Positions 22,146 through 33,655 of a stretch of 64,000 nt of DNA are shown in pieces (position 1 is the first letter of the stretch; each line of letters starts with the position of its first letter). Below the pieces are notes generated by a model. It ran no database searches. It had not been told where the DNA came from and was given only the letters and a program-made list of their open reading frames with translations. The translations under genes and the position numbers were made by a program. The DNA is from Wurfbainia villosa. Its lineage: Eukaryota; Streptophyta; Magnoliopsida; Zingiberales; Zingiberaceae. Location of the stretch: the NCBI GenBank assembly GCA_025175895.1, contig CM046005.1:55286325-55350324 (forward strand), written 5' to 3'.

Positions 22146-23385
22146 ATCTCCCCCTTTTTGATGTGTGGCAATTCGTTTAAGTTAGGTAAAAACATTTGAT
22201 AAAACATTAAGAAAGGAAAGCATGTAAATAAACATGATTAGTAACTCTCCCCCTTAATACATGAAACTCCCCCTAAATATGATCCCCCTTACTTAAACAT
22301 ATAGTTTTCTCCCCCTTTGACACCATAAAAAGATTAAAAACAAGTTTATATATCATGGCATCAAGTCTAAAGAGAAACATAACCAAAAACATGCCTTAAA
22401 ACCGTGTATCAGAAGTTGTTGGGTTGTTTTTCAGGTGAGCAATGATCAGCTATCAAGATGGCGATCGGTAGCACAATGAATTTCAAATTCGATTTTCAAT
22501 TTTAAATGCATTATAAATTCCAAAAAATTTTAAAAATAGTGAAATTTGGGGAACACATTTCTTTTAAGTATATCTATCAATGAAAAATAGTTTTTCATGA
22601 ACAATCATTATATTTTCCGAGATTTGCTAAAAATTCAAAAGCTTTAAAAACTACTAGTTTTTGAGCATGTTAGTATCCATTTTAACACCTAGTCTTGCTT
22701 TGGATTGTTTCAAAACATGAATACATGGATTTTAAAGTAAGAAATTGTTTTGAAAACATATGAAATATCCAACCATGATCTTTGGGCAATATGTCTATGA
22801 ATTAAACATAAGTCTTCCCCATGATTGGTCTATTATTGCTATTTTGATACTTTAAATGACCATCTAAATGTCATAGACATTAGTGGACATTTGTATTATC
22901 CTAACATCTAACTCATGCTAAGTTTTCAATCAAAGTAGCCTATAGTGAGTGTGAGATGTATCCTAAAGGTATTTGTATGTACTTAACCATTATTTTCATG
23001 CAATTCTATCAAGGTTAAGTATCATCCTATCAATCCTCATGATCATAAAGACATATATGAACTAATTTCACATTATGATCATGAAACAAATGTATTCATC
23101 AAATAATAATCTTGCATTAGGTATTAAATATGATAATAAGCAAATATCACCTAAATCATGATTTAAATCCTATTTCTCATGATTATGTACCAAATATCAA
23201 AATCATAAATCATGATTTCAAACATACATAGCAGTTTCATTAACTATCATGATTTAAGCATTATTATCTATTTATAGGCACATTATCATCACCTAACACT
23301 ATTTTAAAAATGTTGTCCCACCATCCTAAGTCAACCAAAATATGATATAGGTCAAGTCCATATGGTTGACTATCCTAGGGTTTTT
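22146..23385 (-). other. E internal region between gag and PPT, non-coding
   Basis: About 1.2 kb, AT-rich, no supported gene and no pol homology in any frame. It starts with the PPT at 22146-22160. It resembles the downstream sequence of the SIRE-like pol remnant at 26457-26869 in style and short blocks. Confidence 0.65.
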
Positions 23386-25097
23386 CTAACCCTTAAGGAT
23401 GGATTTTGGAACCCAATACAAATTCTTGCCTATGGGGTTCACTAGAAATTCCTTAGGAATCCATTTTCTAGCTATTACCTTCTTCTTATCTTGTCCCCTA
23501 GCAATTAGGCATTTATAGGTCTTTTCATTTTTCTTTTCCTTATATCCTAGGCCTTTTTTGTTAAAACTTGCTCTTTGACTCCCTATGATCATGTTCAAAG
23601 TGTTTGAGCCAATAGTGAATTTTTCTAGGGATTTTGTGAAATAGACTACCTTTTCCCTTAAAGCCCTATTTTCTTCTATGCATGCATCATTAACATCTAA
23701 TGGCACATAAAGATCATGTGAGCATGCATCATCATTATTATCATTAAGACATCCTTTTTCTAATTTATCTTCTAATTCCTTAATTTGATCAAGCATGTTT
23801 TTATTCTTTTTCTTTGCTCTGAATAGGTCCTTAGTGAGGCTAGAAATCATAGAAACTATTTTACTAGGAGAAAGGTTAGTTACCATAGTTTCCATGTCCT
23901 CTTCTTCGGATGAGGAGGTAGAGGAGGCTCCCCCTTCACTTGAGCTCCCTTCATTTGAACTTGATCCTTCATTTTCAGAGGAGGAGCAATCCAAGTTGTC
24001 AAATGCCATCAATGCTAAGTTGGTGACAAATGTGTTTTCTTCCTCGGATGATGATGAGGAGGAGGAGGAAGGGTCATCCCATGTCTTTGCTTTGAATGCC
24101 TTGGCCTTCCCTTTTTCTTTGGCCTTCTTTTCTTCTTCCTTTTTCTTCTTGCTCCCCTTTTTCTTCTTCTTTTCTTCTTTCTTCTTCCTCTCTTCTTTGC
24201 TCTTGTTTAGGAGAGGACAATTATCCCTTATGTGTCCCTCTCCTTGGCAATTGTAACAAATGACCTTTCCCCTTGGTCTTCTCCTCCTATCATTAGATTT
24301 ATTAAATTGAAAACCTTTTAAAGCATGCCTTACCCTCCTTACCAAGTAGGCTTCTTCCGTGCTATCCATGGAGGAGGAGGATGCTTCATCGGAGGAGGAG
24401 GGGATCTCTATCTTCTTTTTCCCCTTGTGTGCCATCAAGGCTACTCATCTTGAAGGTTGAAACTTTGGCTCTTCTTGTATTCCTTCAAGCCTCGTTTCAT
24501 GGAGCTCCATTGTTGAGAAGTACTCCTCCAATGTGCTCACTTCCAAGTTCTTGGACATGTAGAAGGAGTCCACCATTGAACTCCATTTCGATGACCAGGG
24601 AAAAGCATCAATTGCTTTCATAAGCATATCCCGGTTCGAAAGTTTTTCTCCTACACTTGTTAGTCCAATCAAAATTTCTTTAAACCTAGAATGCAATGAG
24701 GTTACCTTTTCTCCCTTTCTAATTTTATGTTGGATAGTTGGGAGCGGAGGAGGTCTCTTCTTGCAAGCTTGGCCTCCGAGGTACCTTCATGAAGCTATAC
24801 TAGCTTCTCCCACATCTCCTTCGCACTGGAGCATTCCCCTATCCTATTCACCTCTTGTTGGGGGAGTACATTGTAAAGGTGGTGCTTGGCCTTTGAATTT
24901 GCCAAGTATTCTTCTCTTTGCCTCTTGCTCCACCGTGCTTTCTCCAATGGTTCCCCATCTTCATTCCTAGGCAACTCGAAACCGTTTTCCATAATTAATA
25001 AAATTTCAAAATCGGTCTCGAAAAATACCTCCATTCTCTTTTTCCACCAAGAGAATTCCCCTTCAAACTTTGGCGGATGAATATTTGAGTCGGTCAT
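23386..25097 (-). pseudogene. Gag of element E, one CCHC knuckle, long Ser/Lys-rich tail
   Basis: It begins MTDSNIHPPKFEGEFSWWKK, 48 bp after the PBS, and carries the same N-terminal gag signature as B (RMEVFFETDFEI, IMENGFELPRNEDGE, AKEMWEKLV). A frameshift near 24700-24790 moves it into a frame with the capsid C-terminal half (SRFKEILIGL). One in-frame TGA near 24445 then interrupts it. The last 350 codons hold CYNCQGEGHIRDNCP, a strongly basic KKEEKKKKK stretch, an acidic poly-Ser stretch, a coiled coil (DQIKELEDKLEK) and a terminal YWVPKSILKG-stop. No protease follows. Total about 570 codons. Confidence 0.85.
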
Positions 25098-25145
25098 TCT
25101 TGAATGTGCTTGTTGTGGCGGTTAGTCCTCGACAAGCTTTCCTTA

Positions 25146-25157
25146 GCTCTGATACCA
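25146..25157 (-). other. tRNA-Met primer-binding site of E
   Basis: TGGTATCAGAGC on the minus strand, two bases from the LTR at 25160. Confidence 0.88.
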
Positions 25158-25159
25158 CT

Positions 25160-26287
25160 TGTAGGGGATCGATCGGCCGGCTAGAGGGGGGTGAATAGCC
25201 CTCTTTCGTTGGATAGTGGAATTTGCTCGTCTACAAAGATTATTAGCACAAGCGGAATATGCAAATACAAATAGACAAAACAAAAGATAAACAAACAATG
25301 CTAACACAAGGTCGTAACGTGGTTCACGGCTACACCGCTAATCCACGATCCCCGATTCGTCCTCGGTAAATCACTCCGCCAAAACCAATCCGCTATTGGT
25401 CTCTCCTTTGCACCAAGCTAGGCGGAGGTAACCTTTATAAATCAAGATCACTCTTCTTACAATAGAAATGAAGTAAAAGCAAGTAAGAAGAGTTTGAAGC
25501 TTGTGGGGCACTTGGATGATCACTTAAAGCATAAGCATTAGCCTATCAAAGCCCCACACCCTCTCTTTTTATAGAGAGGAAGCTTTTCTTCCCGTTGGCC
25601 GCCACCAGTCGACTGCTGCCCTTGGCAGTCGACTTCCGCCACTCCAACAACCTCCGAACACGTCGGATCCCGACCATTATAGTCCAACGGAACACTTAGC
25701 AGTCGATTAATGGATCCCATCAGTCGACTGCTGCCTCCGTAGTCGACTACGAGCGATTCTGTGCCAGCGATATCCTCTGGCAGTCGACTGCTGGGCATAA
25801 ATCCATCAGTCGGATACCAGTCGAACCCTCTCGACTCAGAGCAATCGACTGATGTCAGGAAAACTCATCCGACACTTATCCATTCAGCCAAGTTCACCTA
25901 ATGAGCTACTTACAATTCACTCATTCTCTCATCTCACTCGAAGTCCCTCGCCGAAGCTCTCTTCGTTTGCGGCCACATCCCTCGGCAGCATCAGACGCAC
26001 AGCTCTGCAATGCTCCTTCACGTCTCTTGCCTCCGAAGTCTGTTTCCTTGGCTTCGCTTCAAGTCATCTCGTCCGACGGTCCCTCGGCAGCATCAAGCGC
26101 ACGTCTCTGCAATGCTCCTTCTCCGACTCAAGCACGAGGTAGTGAGTGATGAACCCGCCAAGACTCCATGTGCGAATTACTAAGTCCTGCAAGACTCCAA
26201 CGCACATATCAAACCATAATAACACCCTAACTTAAACCCTTTGCCACACACATCAAAACCTTATCATGGCAAGAGATTGCCCTAACA
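25160..26287 (-). repeat. 5' LTR of E (1128 bp)
   Basis: TGTAGGGGATCGATCGGCC to GCCCTAACA. TATA (minus TATAAAAA) at 25566-25573. Three exact CAGTCGACTG sites upstream of it (25605-25800). U3 carries the GCATTGCAGAGC/GTGCGCTTGATGCTGCC module related to that of the B LTR. TSD TATGC follows at 26288-26292. Confidence 0.92.
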
Positions 26288-26292
26288 TATGC

Positions 26293-26456
26293 ATGCTCCA
26301 TGTTTCATGCCTTATGTTTTAAAAAGAAAAAAAAGGAAGCCTAAAGTCTTCCGCTTTAAATGCATGTAGTCTTCCGCTGTAGATGCATGTATGTATGATC
26401 GCGTCGCGCCGCCCTTCCAAACCCCTATAGATTACGAGGAAAGGGCGGGCGTGACA
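26293..26456. repeat. Probable Ty3/gypsy LTR fragment, right part
   Basis: Joins 10337-10885 after E is removed. The end GGGCGGGCGTGACA is gypsy-like. No gene. Family assignment is weak. Confidence 0.45.
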
Positions 26457-26869
26457 TGTATTTCCATATTTCAAAAATGATACAAATTTGAAAACTAGCA
26501 AAAGCTTTAAGGATTTTGCAAACTTTGTATCACTTTTGCTTAGCAATTGACAACTGTTTTTCAAAGTATGATAAACATAGTTTAAATTATGTGTTGTTTG
26601 ACGTTTCCAATCATGTTCTTACAGCTATATGCACATCAATTGTACATGAGCCTTCTCAATGATTGGTTCAATTAAGGATCAATGTCTCTAGATGACACCT
26701 TGGTTCATAGTAATGCATCATAACAAGCATGATGAACCAAGTGCATCTTCCTAACATCTCACATGATGTCTAAGTGGCTTAATACAAAAATCATGGTTTC
26801 TTAGGTATTTTGTGAGATGCTTAGAGGTATAATCCTAGGGTTTCTATAGGATCATGCAAGACTAAACCT
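26457..26869 (-). other. Non-coding 3' region of the SIRE-like remnant
   Basis: No gene seen. AT-rich, with the same 'TGAGATG...TCCTAACATCTCACA' style blocks as the post-gag regions of E and D3. Confidence 0.5.
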
Positions 26870-27655
26870 CTACTCTACCAAGATCATTCCAAGTTCTCTC
26901 CTAAGTGATGAATAATCTGCTTCGGGGAGAGCCTTGGTAAAAATGTCGGCTAAGTTGGACTTGGATTCTATGTAATTGAGTTCGATGCCCCCCTTGGCTA
27001 CATTATCTCTAATGAAGTGATGCTTCACTTCAATGTGCTTTGTCCTAGAGTGATGTACCAAATTTTTGGTCAAATTTATGGTACTCACATTATCACAATA
27101 AACTTTGACATTGGAGTATTGTAGCTCATAGTCCTCTAGAGTGTGTCTCATCTAAAGTAATTGAGCCACACAACCACCCATAGCCACATATTCGGCCTCG
27201 GTGGTGGACAAAGCAACACAAGGTTGTTTTCTACTACTTCAACTAACTAGGGAGGATCCAAGAAATTAGCATCCACCACTAGTACTCTTCCGATCCAACT
27301 TGCAACCCGCATAGTCATAATCGGTGTACCCAATCAAATCAAAAGATTTTATCCTAGGGTACTAAAGTCCTACATTTAGTGTGCCTTTGATATATCTTAA
27401 AATTCTTTTAACGACCACTAAATGGGATTCTTTGGCATATGATTGGTATCTATCACACATACTTACCGCAAATAAAGTGTCGGGTCTACTAGCGGTTAAG
27501 TATAAAAGGCTACCAATCATGCTTCTATAAAGCTTTAGGTCAATTGATTTACCTTCTTGATCATTATCTATCTTTGTGTTGGTTGCCATAGGAGTTGATA
27601 CTACCTTAGCATTTTTCAAACCAAATTTCTTAATCATTTTTTTAGCATATTTGGT
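26870..27655 (-). pseudogene. SIRE-like copia RT C-terminus and RNase H remnant
   Basis: Two open pieces, 27637-27362 and 27151-26870, with a degraded joint. The first has the RT tail features STPMATNTKI, YRSMIGSLLYLTASRPD and RILRYIKGTLNVGL. The joint keeps a recognisable GYTDADYAG-like and STTEAEYVA-like region but has a stop. The second is the RNase H end: YCDNVSTINLTKN, SRTKHIEVKHHFIRDNV, SNLADIFTKALPE. This wording is typical of the SIRE/Maximus lineage. It is the only SIRE-type pol in the window and is truncated at about 27655 by a D-type LTR fragment. It may derive from a relative able to supply enzymes to B, D and E, which is inference. Confidence 0.8.
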
Positions 27656-27663
27656 TTAGTATA

Positions 27664-27900
27664 CGACTTTCCCTTGCCAAGACTCATGCTTGGACTTTCC
27701 ATGCCAAGTACCCATGACTTGGACTTTTCCCATGTCAAGTGTCCCACTTGGACTTTCCATTGCCAAGTACTCAAGACTTGGACTTTCCCATGACAATCAC
27801 ATTGTCATACATTTTGTCGAACATCAATGTCAAACATCAATACACTACTCGAGTCAAACTCGAGTCTAGTCAATCGTGACCTAGGCCGATTACACCAACA
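27664..27900 (-). repeat. Truncated 3' LTR of element D3
   Basis: U3 start of a D-type LTR (minus TGTTGGTGTAATCGGCC at 27900) with CCAAG...CTTGG dyad units. The remainder of the LTR is missing at the junction with the SIRE remnant. Confidence 0.8.
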
Positions 27901-29757
27901 ATCTCCTGCTTTTTAATGTTTGACAAAAACCACAAACACCTTTGAGTTAGGCCACCTAACTCAAATCTCCTTACCAATTCTCCCAAATTGGTAATCCCGT
28001 TAATTCTCCCCCTTTTTGACATACATTAAAAAGGTTCTCCCCAAGGGTGTCAATGTCTCATATCCCAATGAGATCTTACAATCTCCCCCTTGGTCCAAAA
28101 ACACCTAGGATGCCTTCACTCTTCCTAGTGATAAGTCTCATATCACTCAAGAGAGGCAATACTATAAACTCTCCCAATTTCCAAATTGGGCATCTCACAT
28201 TCTCCCAAAATTCTCCCCCTCATGAGGAAGAACACATCCATCATCCCATGATGGATACCTCCCTCTAAAGGCTTGCTCCCCCTTGACCATTGCACCAACA
28301 ATGTCCTTGGAGAGTCCCTAAGCCTATAGGAACACTAAATTATCAAAATTAAGGTCAAAAGTTCATCCTTGAACTTTCACACACCTTAAAATTTATACAC
28401 ACCCTAAACAACTCTCCTAATCCATATCTAATGGATTTTCACCCTTTCCAATCCTTTCCAAAGCATATCCTAGTGTTAGGAGCAGTTAGGGTAGTCTAAC
28501 ATAGCTGAAATCAGGCTAAACAAACCTTGTTTACCCGAAATCAGGCCTGACACTCGACTCTTATAATCACGAGTCGACTGTCGTTGACGTCAGTTGACTG
28601 CCATAAGCAACAGTCGAATGATTTCTGTAAATGCAGAATTTCAATTTCATAATCTGAATTTCAAAAAATCATAAGTAATTATACGTAATTTGAAAAATAG
28701 TGAAACTTCATACGTATAATACTTATAACAATCATTATGGGTGAAAAATATTTGAAAAATAAAATACCCATAAAATAATAAGATTGACACAATGTTCAAA
28801 ACCATTGAAAAGTTCAATGTTTTGGTCCTACTTTGTATCAATTTCATCAATGGTGATTGCTATCAAAAGATAAACTTCACCAAGATTTTCTAAAATAATT
28901 TTAAAATATTTTTGAAAACCTATATTGGATCATGATCAATGGGCTCAATGCACATGACTTGCACATTAGCTTTTCTTATCACCCACCATGGTATTAGATA
29001 AGTTCGAGTTCATCTAGATGCAAGAACTATGCACCTTGAACTTAACTCTTTTCCTAGCATCTCACATGTATCTAGGGTGTTTGAAAACACACACAAGTCA
29101 ATGTGATGTGAGATGTGGGTTTTGTTCATCCTAATCTAAGACCTCATGTATTTTTCTAAGGCAACACTACTTGATTCCTTATATATGGGGCTTCAAGTCA
29201 TGTCATAGTCCTTAAATCAATTTTAATTATCTTAAATGCATGAATAATGATTATGACATATAATGATAGCATAAATAAAGAAAATGCCAATAATCATGAT
29301 GTCATGGCATGAAAATAAACCTAAGCATACATGACATAAAAAAAATAAACCTAAACATGATCATGACATTTTACATGATTTAAAATAAACATGATGTCAT
29401 GACATGACATATGACAATCAAGGCATGATAAATAAAATATAAAGGTATAACAATACCTAAATTTTAATATTTGTTTCCATATGTTAGGATTATGTTTATT
29501 TTGCCATATTACCAACCATCTCTCAAGTGTGCCAAAAATCCAAAATGGCACACTATGACTCTAAGGCCTAAATTGTGCCAATTTAATTAATTTTTCAAAC
29601 TTCTTAAATAATATTGGCACATCCTAAAATCCTTTAGGATATAAAATTAAAACTTATTTCCAAGGTATCCCAAAACCTTGAAAATGTCCTAGAGTGTCAA
29701 CTCTACCATGGTTAGGTTAACTACCCATCCACTTCGGGTTGACACACCCTAACCCAT
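27901..29757 (-). other. D3 internal 3' region with hairpin chain, non-coding
   Basis: It starts with a degenerate PPT. Hairpins TTACCAATT/AATTGGTAA (27973-28000), ATCCATCAT/ATGATGGAT (28235-28258) and others match those of B and I. A short block with GAGTCGACTG and relatives lies at 28555-28625. No gene seen. Confidence 0.65.
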
Positions 29758-29877
29758 TTAGCGTGAATTGATCATGCTCCTAGGATCCCAATACCTATTG
29801 GAACTCCTTGGATTTACTAGTTATTCCTTAGGGATGACCTCCCTAGATACCCTCCTAATGACCCTTCTAGGCTTGGT
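29758..29877 (-). pseudogene. D3 gag C-terminal end (split by gypsy G)
   Basis: Reads KPRRVIRRVSREVIPKE, a stop, then LVNPRSSNRYW, ending in the family stop at 29758. The gag continues at 35568 once G is removed. Confidence 0.8.
29873..29877. repeat. TSD TTGGT of gypsy G, left copy
   Basis: TTGGT here and at 35568-35572. Removing G restores a continuous gag sequence colinear with D (17505-17535). Confidence 0.75.
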
Positions 29878-30287
29878 TATCAGAGCCCAGGTTGGCGATT
29901 TGTGTCTGGGAGTTCATGATTTCGGTGTTTTGATGTTATGAATGGACTATAGAGTTGTCTCTAAATGCAGTCGAGTGTCTCTAAGCAAAATAGAAGTTAT
30001 AAGTTTATCTCGTTGTAAGATTATGTATAACTTTGCCTCACCCTTTGGGTTCATTGTAGACCATGGTGCAAGGGTGAATTTCTACAAGTCATGGTCACAA
30101 TCGTAAATATGTGTATTCTATTGAAGAGCTTAAATGAGGTTTATCACGTTCTCCCATACCAGAGGACATTTCTAATCAACTAGTAGCTCAAGAATAAAAA
30201 AAACTAATCAAATAATAAAACAAGTTAAGGACTAGTTAAACAAAAAACTCTAGAGATGAATCTAGCTCATCCACAGAAAATATTCCA

Positions 30288-30812
30288 ATGGATAAGACTA
30301 GAATACTATATCTTGCAAAGTCAGTGAAGGAGCGATGTGTTTCTTTCCATGTTACCACTGGTCCATGGGAAGCTCATGACCGAATAAAAGATTTAGAGAA
30401 CACCTTTGAGTACATAGCCTACAGAGACACCGAGATTGACCACCTACTTCTTCCGGGGACAAGCAATATTTTGGTAGCGTGTTTAGCAACGAACTTTTGA
30501 ACTAGGTCTATCTCATGGAAGAAATTCAAAGAAGTCTTTGAAAGTAAATATTATTTAGAAGTCCTTAGAGATGGAAGACATCGTGAATTCTTAAGTATCC
30601 ACCAAGCAAATCGCAACGTGTTGGATTATTGTGCTGAGTTTGACAAGTTAGTAGAATTTTGTGCACCATTAATAGCAATTGATGCAAACTATCACAAATA
30701 TTTTATCCAATGGCTTACACCTTATATCCAAATTCGGATGTCTGGTTTGACTCTCATAAGTTTCAAGGAGCCCCATCTTAGGAGCCTACTACCGAATGAG
30801 TTTATGCGATGA
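30288..30812 (+). pseudogene. gypsy G gag remnant
   Basis: Contains gypsy gag segments: a FEYIAYRDTE-like stretch, then after a stop WKKFKEVFESKYY (usual W..F...F..KY), EFLSIHQANRNVLDYCAEFDKL and an IDANYHKYFIQWL segment. The zinc knuckle and protease expected next are absent, and the sequence jumps to RT near 30840. Confidence 0.8.
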
Positions 30813-30837
30813 CCAATGAGGATGCACGACGAGATGA

Positions 30838-31420
30838 TGGGTCAATTATCTAAGGCACCATATCGCATGGCAACAATGGAGTTAAAAGAACTAAAAGTTC
30901 AATTGCAAGAGCTACTTGACAAGGGTTTTATATGACCAACTATGTTCCCTTGGGGTGTCCTAGTTCTCTTTGTTAAGAAAAAGGATAGTACGATAAGATG
31001 GTATATTAACTATTGACAATTGAATGCAGTGATCGTGAAGAATAATACTTGATTCCACGTATTGATGACCTCTTTGATCAATTGAAAAGCACTTACAATT
31101 ACTCTAAGATTGATTTGAGATCATGTTACCACCAACTCAGAGTCAAGGAATTAGATATTCAGAAAAAAGCTTTCAGAACTCGTTATGGTCACTATGAATT
31201 TCTAGTGATGCCTTTTGGACTTACAAATGCCCCCGCAACTTTTATGAACTTAATTAATAGAGTATATCTCGATTACTTAGATCGGTTTATGATCATTTTT
31301 ATTGATGACATCTTAGTCTATTCAAGATCGGAAGACGAACATGAAGAGCATTTGCATATAGTATTGGAGACTTTATGTAGAGAACATCTCTATGCAAAAT
31401 TTAGTAAGTGTATATTTTAG
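30838..31420 (+). pseudogene. gypsy G reverse transcriptase
   Basis: N-terminal RT parts (ELKELKVQLQELLDKGFI, PWGVLVLFVKKKD) carry stops near 30935 and 31015. From 31049 the frame is open: IPRIDDLFDQLK, YSKIDLRSCYHQLRVKE, FLVMPFGLTNAPATFM and the catalytic FIDDILVYS are present. A stop follows SKCIF. The connection domain beyond 31420 continues with GHIVSKEGISVDP but is frameshifted. Confidence 0.88.
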
Positions 31421-31770
31421 TTACCTTTTGTGGGTATTCTTGGACATATAGTCTCTAAAGAAGGTATCTCAGTGGATCCACATAAGATTGAAACAATAAC
31501 CAAGTGGGAAACACCCAAGATGGTATTCGAAGTTCGTAGCTTTTTGAGCTTGTAGGCTACTATCGCCGTTTTGTAGAAGGTTTCCCCAAGATTGCAAGAC
31601 CTTTAACTAAAAAAAAAAAAGATTAGATTCTCATGGAATGAAGCTTGTGAAACTAGCTTTCAAGAACCTAAGCAAAAACTAGTTAATGTTCCCATCCTCA
31701 TCATTCATGTTGGAGAAGACGAATTTATTCTCACACAGATGCATCGAACCAAGGATTAGGAGTAGTTTTA

Positions 31771-32193
31771 ATGCAACACGGTCGAGTGGTGGCTTATGCC
31801 TATAGACAATTGAAGGACCACGAGCGAAATTATCTAGTACATGACTTAGAGCTAGCAACTATTATATTTGCTTTCAAAATGTGGAGACATTACTTGTATG
31901 GTGTCACATTTGAGATTTACACAAATTATAAGAGTCTAAAATACCTATTCACACAGAAAAAATTAAATCTACGTCAGAGGAGATGGATGGAATTTTTGAA
32001 GGATTATGACTGCAAAATAAATTATCATCCGGGCAAGGCAAATGTTGTAGCAGATGCATTGAGTCGAAAATCTAGAAGTGTATTAGCTCATTGTAGAGTA
32101 TCAGTTACAAACTTGATCCACCGGGCCAGTAGCTTAGACTTGGGATCAAGTAGGTATCTTAGTAACTCTGGTGGCGCAATCCCCACTCATTGA
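31771..32193 (+). pseudogene. gypsy G RNase H
   Basis: Holds VVAYAYRQLKDHERNY, HDLELATIIFAFKMWRHYLYG and YKSLKYLFTQKKLNLRQRRW, and ends in HPGKANVVADALSRKS. The family TDH/TDHKSL is changed to TNYKSL, losing a conserved catalytic-region Asp. The upstream start of the domain is degraded around 31560-31770. Confidence 0.85.
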
Positions 32194-32335
32194 GCAGATA
32201 AAGAAGAGTCAACTACACGATACATATTTATAATCAATTATTGCAGAATTGAGCAATGGTTCAAAACTAGACTTTTCCATCGATAATTATGGGGTTCTCT
32301 AATTTCATAATAGATTATGTGTTCCAGAACAACAC

Positions 32336-33259
32336 GTGGAAGAGCTCTTGCGGGAAGCTCATCGCTCTCGATTTGCTATACACCCAGGTACGACTAGGAT
32401 GTATAGAGACCTTAAGAAAAATTACTGGTGGAGGAATATGAAAAGAGATGTAGCCGAGTTCGTGGCGCGTTGCTTAGTTTGTCAACAAGTTAAAGCGGAA
32501 CATCTAAGACCCGTAGGACTTCTGCAAAAGATTCGTATTCCTGAATGGAAATGGGAACATATTACCATGGACTTTGTGGTTGGACTACCGAGATCCAGAA
32601 AGGGGCATGATGCAATTTGGGTGGTTGTAGACAGATTGACCAAATCATCACACTTCTTACCCATTCGTCAAACTGATGCATTGAGCCATTTAGCTGAACT
32701 TTATTGCTAAGAAATCGTGAGATTACATGGAATTCCATTGAGCATCATATCTGATCAGGACCCTCGCTTCACCTCAAAATTTTGGCAAAGTTTAAAGAAA
32801 GCCTTGGGTACTGAGTTACGTTTCAGTTCTGCTTTGCACCCTCAGACGGATGGTCAGTCAAAGTGCACTATTCAGACCCTGGAGGATCTTTTACGAGCTT
32901 GCATATTAGATTTTGGAGGTAGTTGGGAGGACCATCTGCATTTGGTGGAATTTGCTTATAATAATAGTTTTCATTCAACTATTCAGATGGCTCCTTTTGA
33001 AGCATTATATGGTAGAGCGTGTAGATCACCTGTGTTGTGGAATGAAATCAGTGAACATCAACTACTTGGTCCGCAATGCATTCAGAGAGATGCAGAGATG
33101 ATCAAGACGATCAGGAAAAGACTATTGACAGCACAGAGTAGACAGAAAAGCTATGCGGACAAGAGACGAAGAGAATCAGAGTTCTTAGAGGGCGACCATG
33201 TATTCCTTCGGGTATCTCCTATCAAGGGCGTAAGAGATTTGGAGTTAAGGGAAAGTTAG
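32336..33259 (+). pseudogene. gypsy G integrase
   Basis: The HHCC zinc-binding region (EAHRSRFAIHPG ... CLVCQQVK) and the catalytic core (MDFVVGLPRSRKG, IISDQDPRFTS) are readable across one stop at 32708. The catalytic Glu of the family DGQSERTIQ motif reads Lys (DGQSKCTIQ, codon 32861-32863), so the active site is lost. YNNSFHSTIQMAPFEALYGR follows. The frame slips near 33225, before the usual KRGKLAPRFIGP segment. Confidence 0.88.
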
Positions 33260-33288
33260 CCCCTAGATTTATTGGGCCTTTTCAGATT

Positions 33289-33645
33289 TTGGAACGAGTG
33301 GGCTCAGTGGCTTACATGCTTGCTCTGCCACCTTCACTAGCGGGAGTACATAATGTGTTTCATGTCTCGATGCTACGGAAATATATTTCAGATCCATCTC
33401 ATGTACTTGATAATTTGACGATACCTCTATATCCCGATGCTACTTATGAGGAATATCCAATCAGAATCTTGGAGTACAAAGAACATCGACTTCGTAAGAA
33501 GAATGTGCGTTTAGTAAAAGTGGCATGGCAACATCACTCTGATCAAGAGGCAACTTGGGAGTGCGAGGAAGACATGCAAGAACAATTTCCTCACCTTTTC
33601 TCTTCGGGTAACTACTTAAATTTGGAAGACCAAATTTCTTTTTAG
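33289..33645 (+). pseudogene. gypsy G integrase C-terminus with chromodomain-like motif
   Basis: Starts ERVGSVAYMLALPPSLAGVHNVFHVSMLRKY (GPY/F region) and ends with VRLVKVAWQHHSDQEATWECEEDM. The W...HH...EATWE pattern is the reduced chromodomain of Tekay-type chromoviruses, thought to guide insertion to heterochromatin. The stop is followed at once by the PPT. Confidence 0.8.
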
Positions 33646-33655
33646 AGGGATAGGA
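33644..33655 (+). other. Polypurine tract of gypsy G
   Basis: AGAGGGATAGGA directly before the LTR start TGTTATATC. Confidence 0.75.

Larger units (their letters stand above)
10886..26287 (-). mobile_element. Gag-only LTR retrotransposon E, carrying nested element D
   Basis: The 5-bp duplication TATGC lies at 10881-10885 and 26288-26292. The 5' LTR is 25160-26287. The 3' LTR is 10886-11797 joined to 21851-22145 once D is removed. A PBS lies at 25146-25157 and a PPT at 22146-22160. The body encodes only gag (25097-23386), so E without D is about 5.3 kb and non-autonomous. Confidence 0.93.
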
